Shown one piece after another: positions 60,426-64,000 of a stretch of 64,000 nucleotides of DNA (its first letter is position 1; every line of letters begins with the position of its first letter). The position numbers and the translations under genes are program-made. The notes below the pieces were generated by a model. The model was not told the DNA's origin. It did not search any database and saw only the letters and a list, made by a program, of their open reading frames with translations. Source of the DNA: Polymorphobacter sp. (GTDB lineage: Bacteria; Pseudomonadota; Alphaproteobacteria; Sphingomonadales; Sphingomonadaceae); contig NZ_JANYGL010000105.1 of NCBI RefSeq assembly GCF_025362435.1, positions 17,467-81,466 on the forward strand, written 5' to 3'.

Positions 60426-61166
60426 TCAGCCCTCCTGCGTTTCGGTTTCGGGGGCGTCGACGTGATCGACCTGCGGAGCGGCATCGTTGGCGGCGCTCTT
60501 CAGCGAAGCCGGATACGGCGCGGCGTCAGGGCGCGGACCCTTGACCGCATCCTTGACCAGAAGCCAGCCGCCCTTGTGCCCAGGAACCGAGCCCTTGACG
60601 AAGATCAGGCCGCGCTCGACGTCGGTCGAGACGATCTCGAGGTTCTGCTGGGTGCGCTGGCGGTCGCCCATGTGGCCCGCCATCTTCTTGTTCTTGAACA
60701 CCTTGCCGGGATCCTGGCGCTGGCCGGTCGATCCGAGCGAGCGGTGCGAGACCGAGACGCCGTGGGTCGCGCGGAGACCGCCGAAGTTCCAGCGCTTCAT
60801 GCCGCCCTGAAAACCCTTACCGACGGTGTCGCCAGTGATGTCGACGAGCTGGCCGGGGACGAAATGGTCCGCGGAGAGCGACGCGCCGGCTTCGAGCAGC
60901 GCATCTTCCGAAACGCGGAACTCGGCGACACGCGCCTTGGGCTCAACCTCGGCAGCGGCGAAGTGGCCGCGCTCGGGCTTGGCCGTATTCTTGGCTTTCT
61001 TGGAGCCGGCACCGAGCTGCACCGCGACGTAACCGTCGCGCTCGGTCGTGCGTTGCGACACGACCTGGCAGTCTTCGAGGCTCAGCACCGTTACCGGGAC
61101 GTGGCGACCATCGTCCTTGAACAGGCGGGTCATCCCCATTTTCTTCGCGATCACGCCACTGCGCAT
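60426..61166 (-). CDS. rplC: 50S ribosomal protein L3 with acidic/Ala-rich C-terminal tail
   Basis: [72 protein letters not shown]. Confidence 0.97.
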   Translation of the reverse strand: MRSGVIAKKMGMTRLFKDDGRHVPVTVLSLEDCQVVSQRTTERDGYVAVQLGAGSKKAKNTAKPERGHFAAAEVEPKARVAEFRVSEDALLEAGASLSADHFVPGQLVDITGDTVGKGFQGGMKRWNFGGLRATHGVSVSHRSLGSTGQRQDPGKVFKNKKMAGHMGDRQRTQQNLEIVSTDVERGLIFVKGSVPGHKGGWLLVKDAVKGPRPDAAPYPASLKSAANDAAPQVDHVDAPETETQEG

Positions 61167-61242
61167 GATCAATTCCTTTCCCTCAGAGGCCCCCGTGGGG
61201 GCATGACTAATTAAAGTTCGCACCGCGTATGTTCAGTCAGAT

Positions 61243-61557
61243 CTAGCTCTGGAGCTTGATCTCCACATCGACACCCGCGGCGAGGTCGAGTTTCATCAGC
61301 GCATCGACCGTCTGCGGCGTCGGGTCGACGATGTCGAGCAAACGCTTGTAGGTGCGGACTTCGAACTGCTCACGCGACTTCTTGTCGACGTGCGGCGAAC
61401 GGTTGACCGTGAAACGCTCGAACCGCGTCGGCAGCGGGATCGGGCCGCGAATGGCCGCGCCCGTCCGCTTCGCCGTGTCGGCGATCTCACTGGTGGCCAT
61501 GTCGAGCACGCGGTGATCGAAGGCCTTCAGGCGAATGCGGATGTTCTGCGTTTCCAT
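61243..61557 (-). CDS. rpsJ: 30S ribosomal protein S10
   Basis: [25 protein letters not shown]. Confidence 0.98.
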   Translation of the reverse strand: METQNIRIRLKAFDHRVLDMATSEIADTAKRTGAAIRGPIPLPTRFERFTVNRSPHVDKKSREQFEVRTYKRLLDIVDPTPQTVDALMKLDLAAGVDVEIKLQS

Positions 61558-61591
61558 CGTTTCTTTTCGTTTCCGGCAATCAATGTTCGTA

Positions 61592-61620
61592 CAAAAAATA
61601 AGGCCCGGGCGAACCGGGCC
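61592..61620 (-). terminator. Intrinsic terminator between tuf and rpsJ
   Basis: Minus strand GGCCCGG-TTCGC-CCGGGCC-TTATTTTTTG. Confidence 0.8.
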
Positions 61621-61657
61621 GCTCTCACCGAATCATCGGGAGAACGGCCCTATACGC

Positions 61658-62848
<1,191 letters not shown>

Positions 62849-62874
62849 GATCCCTCATCCTTCGTCGAATTGCT

Positions 62875-62896
62875 GCCGCGCCCGGCAAGGCGCGGC
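62875..62896 (-). other. GC-rich hairpin in the fusA-tuf spacer
   Basis: GCCGCGCC-TTGCCG-GGCGCGGC (minus strand), 8-bp perfect stem, no U-tract, 26 nt upstream of the tuf start. Confidence 0.55.
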
Positions 62897-62948
62897 GTCT
62901 AGTTTCTGTGTCCGAAAATGTAAAGCAGCCAGAATCTCGCGGGCAGCT

Positions 62949-64000
62949 TTAGGCCATCTTCGCCTTGATTTCCTCGGCGACGTTCGACGGCACTTCTTCG
63001 TAGTGGCTGAACTGCATCGAATACTGCGCCCGGCCCTGGCTCATCGAACGGAGCTGGTTGACGTAGCCGAACATGTTCGCCAGCGGCACCTGCGCCTCGA
63101 TGACCTGCGCGTTGCCGCGGCTGTCGGTGCCCTGGATCTGGCCACGACGGCTGTTCAGGTCGCCGATGACGTCACCCATGAAGTCCTCGGGCGTGACGAC
63201 CTCGACCTTCATCACCGGCTCGAGCAGCTTGATGCCGGCCTTCTGGGCCGCTTCACGCATCGCGCCACGCGCGCAGATCTCGAATGCCAGTGCCGACGAA
63301 TCGACGTCATGGTATTTGCCGTCGATCAGCTGCACTTCGAAGTCGATGATCGGGAAGCCGATCAGCGATCCGGTCTCCGCCGTTTCGCGCATACCCTTCT
63401 CGACCGACGGGATATATTCCTTCGGAACGTTACCGCCCTTGATCTGGTCGGAGAAGACGAAGCCCGAGCCACGCTCGCCGGGAATGACCTTGATCTTGAT
63501 TTCGGCAAACTGACCCGAACCACCCGACTGCTTCTTGTGGGTATAGCTCAGATCGACCGGCTTGCCGAGATACTCGCGATACGCGACCTGCGGCGCACCG
63601 ACATTGGCCTCGACCTTGAACTCGCGACGCATGCGGTCGACGATGATGTCGAGGTGCAGTTCGCCCATGCCCTTGATGATCGTCTGGCCCGATTCGTGAT
63701 CGGTCGAAACGCGGAACGAGGGATCCTCGGCCGACAGGCGGTTGAGCGCGACGCCCATCTTTTCCTGATCGGCCTTGGTCTTGGGTTCGACCGACAGTTC
63801 GATAACCGGCTCGGGAAACTCCATCCGCTCCAGCACGATCGGCTGGCGTTCGGCGCACAGCGTATCGCCGGTGGTGGTTTCCTTCATCCCGGCCAGCGCG
63901 ACGATATCGCCCGCGAACGCCTCGTCGATGTCCTTACGGTCGTTGGCATGCATCTCGAGGATGCGGCCGACCTTCTCCTTCTTGTCCTTCACCGAGTTCA
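62949..64000 (-). CDS. fusA: Elongation factor G, C-terminal part (truncated by window edge)
   Basis: [62 protein letters not shown]; frame open to the window end. Confidence 0.97.
   Translation of the reverse strand, partial: NSVKDKKEKVGRILEMHANDRKDIDEAFAGDIVALAGMKETTTGDTLCAERQPIVLERMEFPEPVIELSVEPKTKADQEKMGVALNRLSAEDPSFRVSTDHESGQTIIKGMGELHLDIIVDRMRREFKVEANVGAPQVAYREYLGKPVDLSYTHKKQSGGSGQFAEIKIKVIPGERGSGFVFSDQIKGGNVPKEYIPSVEKGMRETAETGSLIGFPIIDFEVQLIDGKYHDVDSSALAFEICARGAMREAAQKAGIKLLEPVMKVEVVTPEDFMGDVIGDLNSRRGQIQGTDSRGNAQVIEAQVPLANMFGYVNQLRSMSQGRAQYSMQFSHYEEVPSNVAEEIKAKMA

Noticed and set aside
59859-61214. 451-aa plus-strand ORF opposite rplD/rplC
   Set aside because: Antisense shadow of ribosomal protein genes; the same applies to the plus ORF at 61535-62902 opposite tuf

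Overview
High-GC window from an alphaproteobacterium, probably sphingomonad-like judging by gene order and PEPxxWA-CTERM/S5 features. It is almost fully coding and ends in the S10-spc-alpha ribosomal superoperon (fusA', tuf, rpsJ through rplQ, 46.9-64 kb, minus strand). Other blocks: acnA; a PEP-CTERM trypsin-like protease; an Mla/MCE lipid-transport operon with STAS fused to MlaE; pepN; ltaE; maiA; a bacteriophytochrome HWE kinase with a C-terminal receiver; der; bamB and a YfgM-like gene; panB; modABC plus a single-domain ModE; glcDEF; a PLP CGS-family enzyme; and an accessory catabolic locus (34.9-43.6 kb) with FAH, cupin, membrane protein, DHPON-hydrolase-like alpha/beta hydrolase, extradiol dioxygenase, FAD monooxygenase and TonB-dependent receptor, next to a divergent LysR. 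No tRNA, rRNA, CRISPR array, transposase or prophage was recognised. The best leads are the catabolic locus, a family of REP-like palindromes (three inside the ribosomal operon), a 49-bp direct repeat upstream of guaA, the Gly/Arg/Asn-rich N-terminal extension of S5, and terminator/promoter structures that partition the ribosomal superoperon. Start codons and product names come from reading the sequence; no database search was run.
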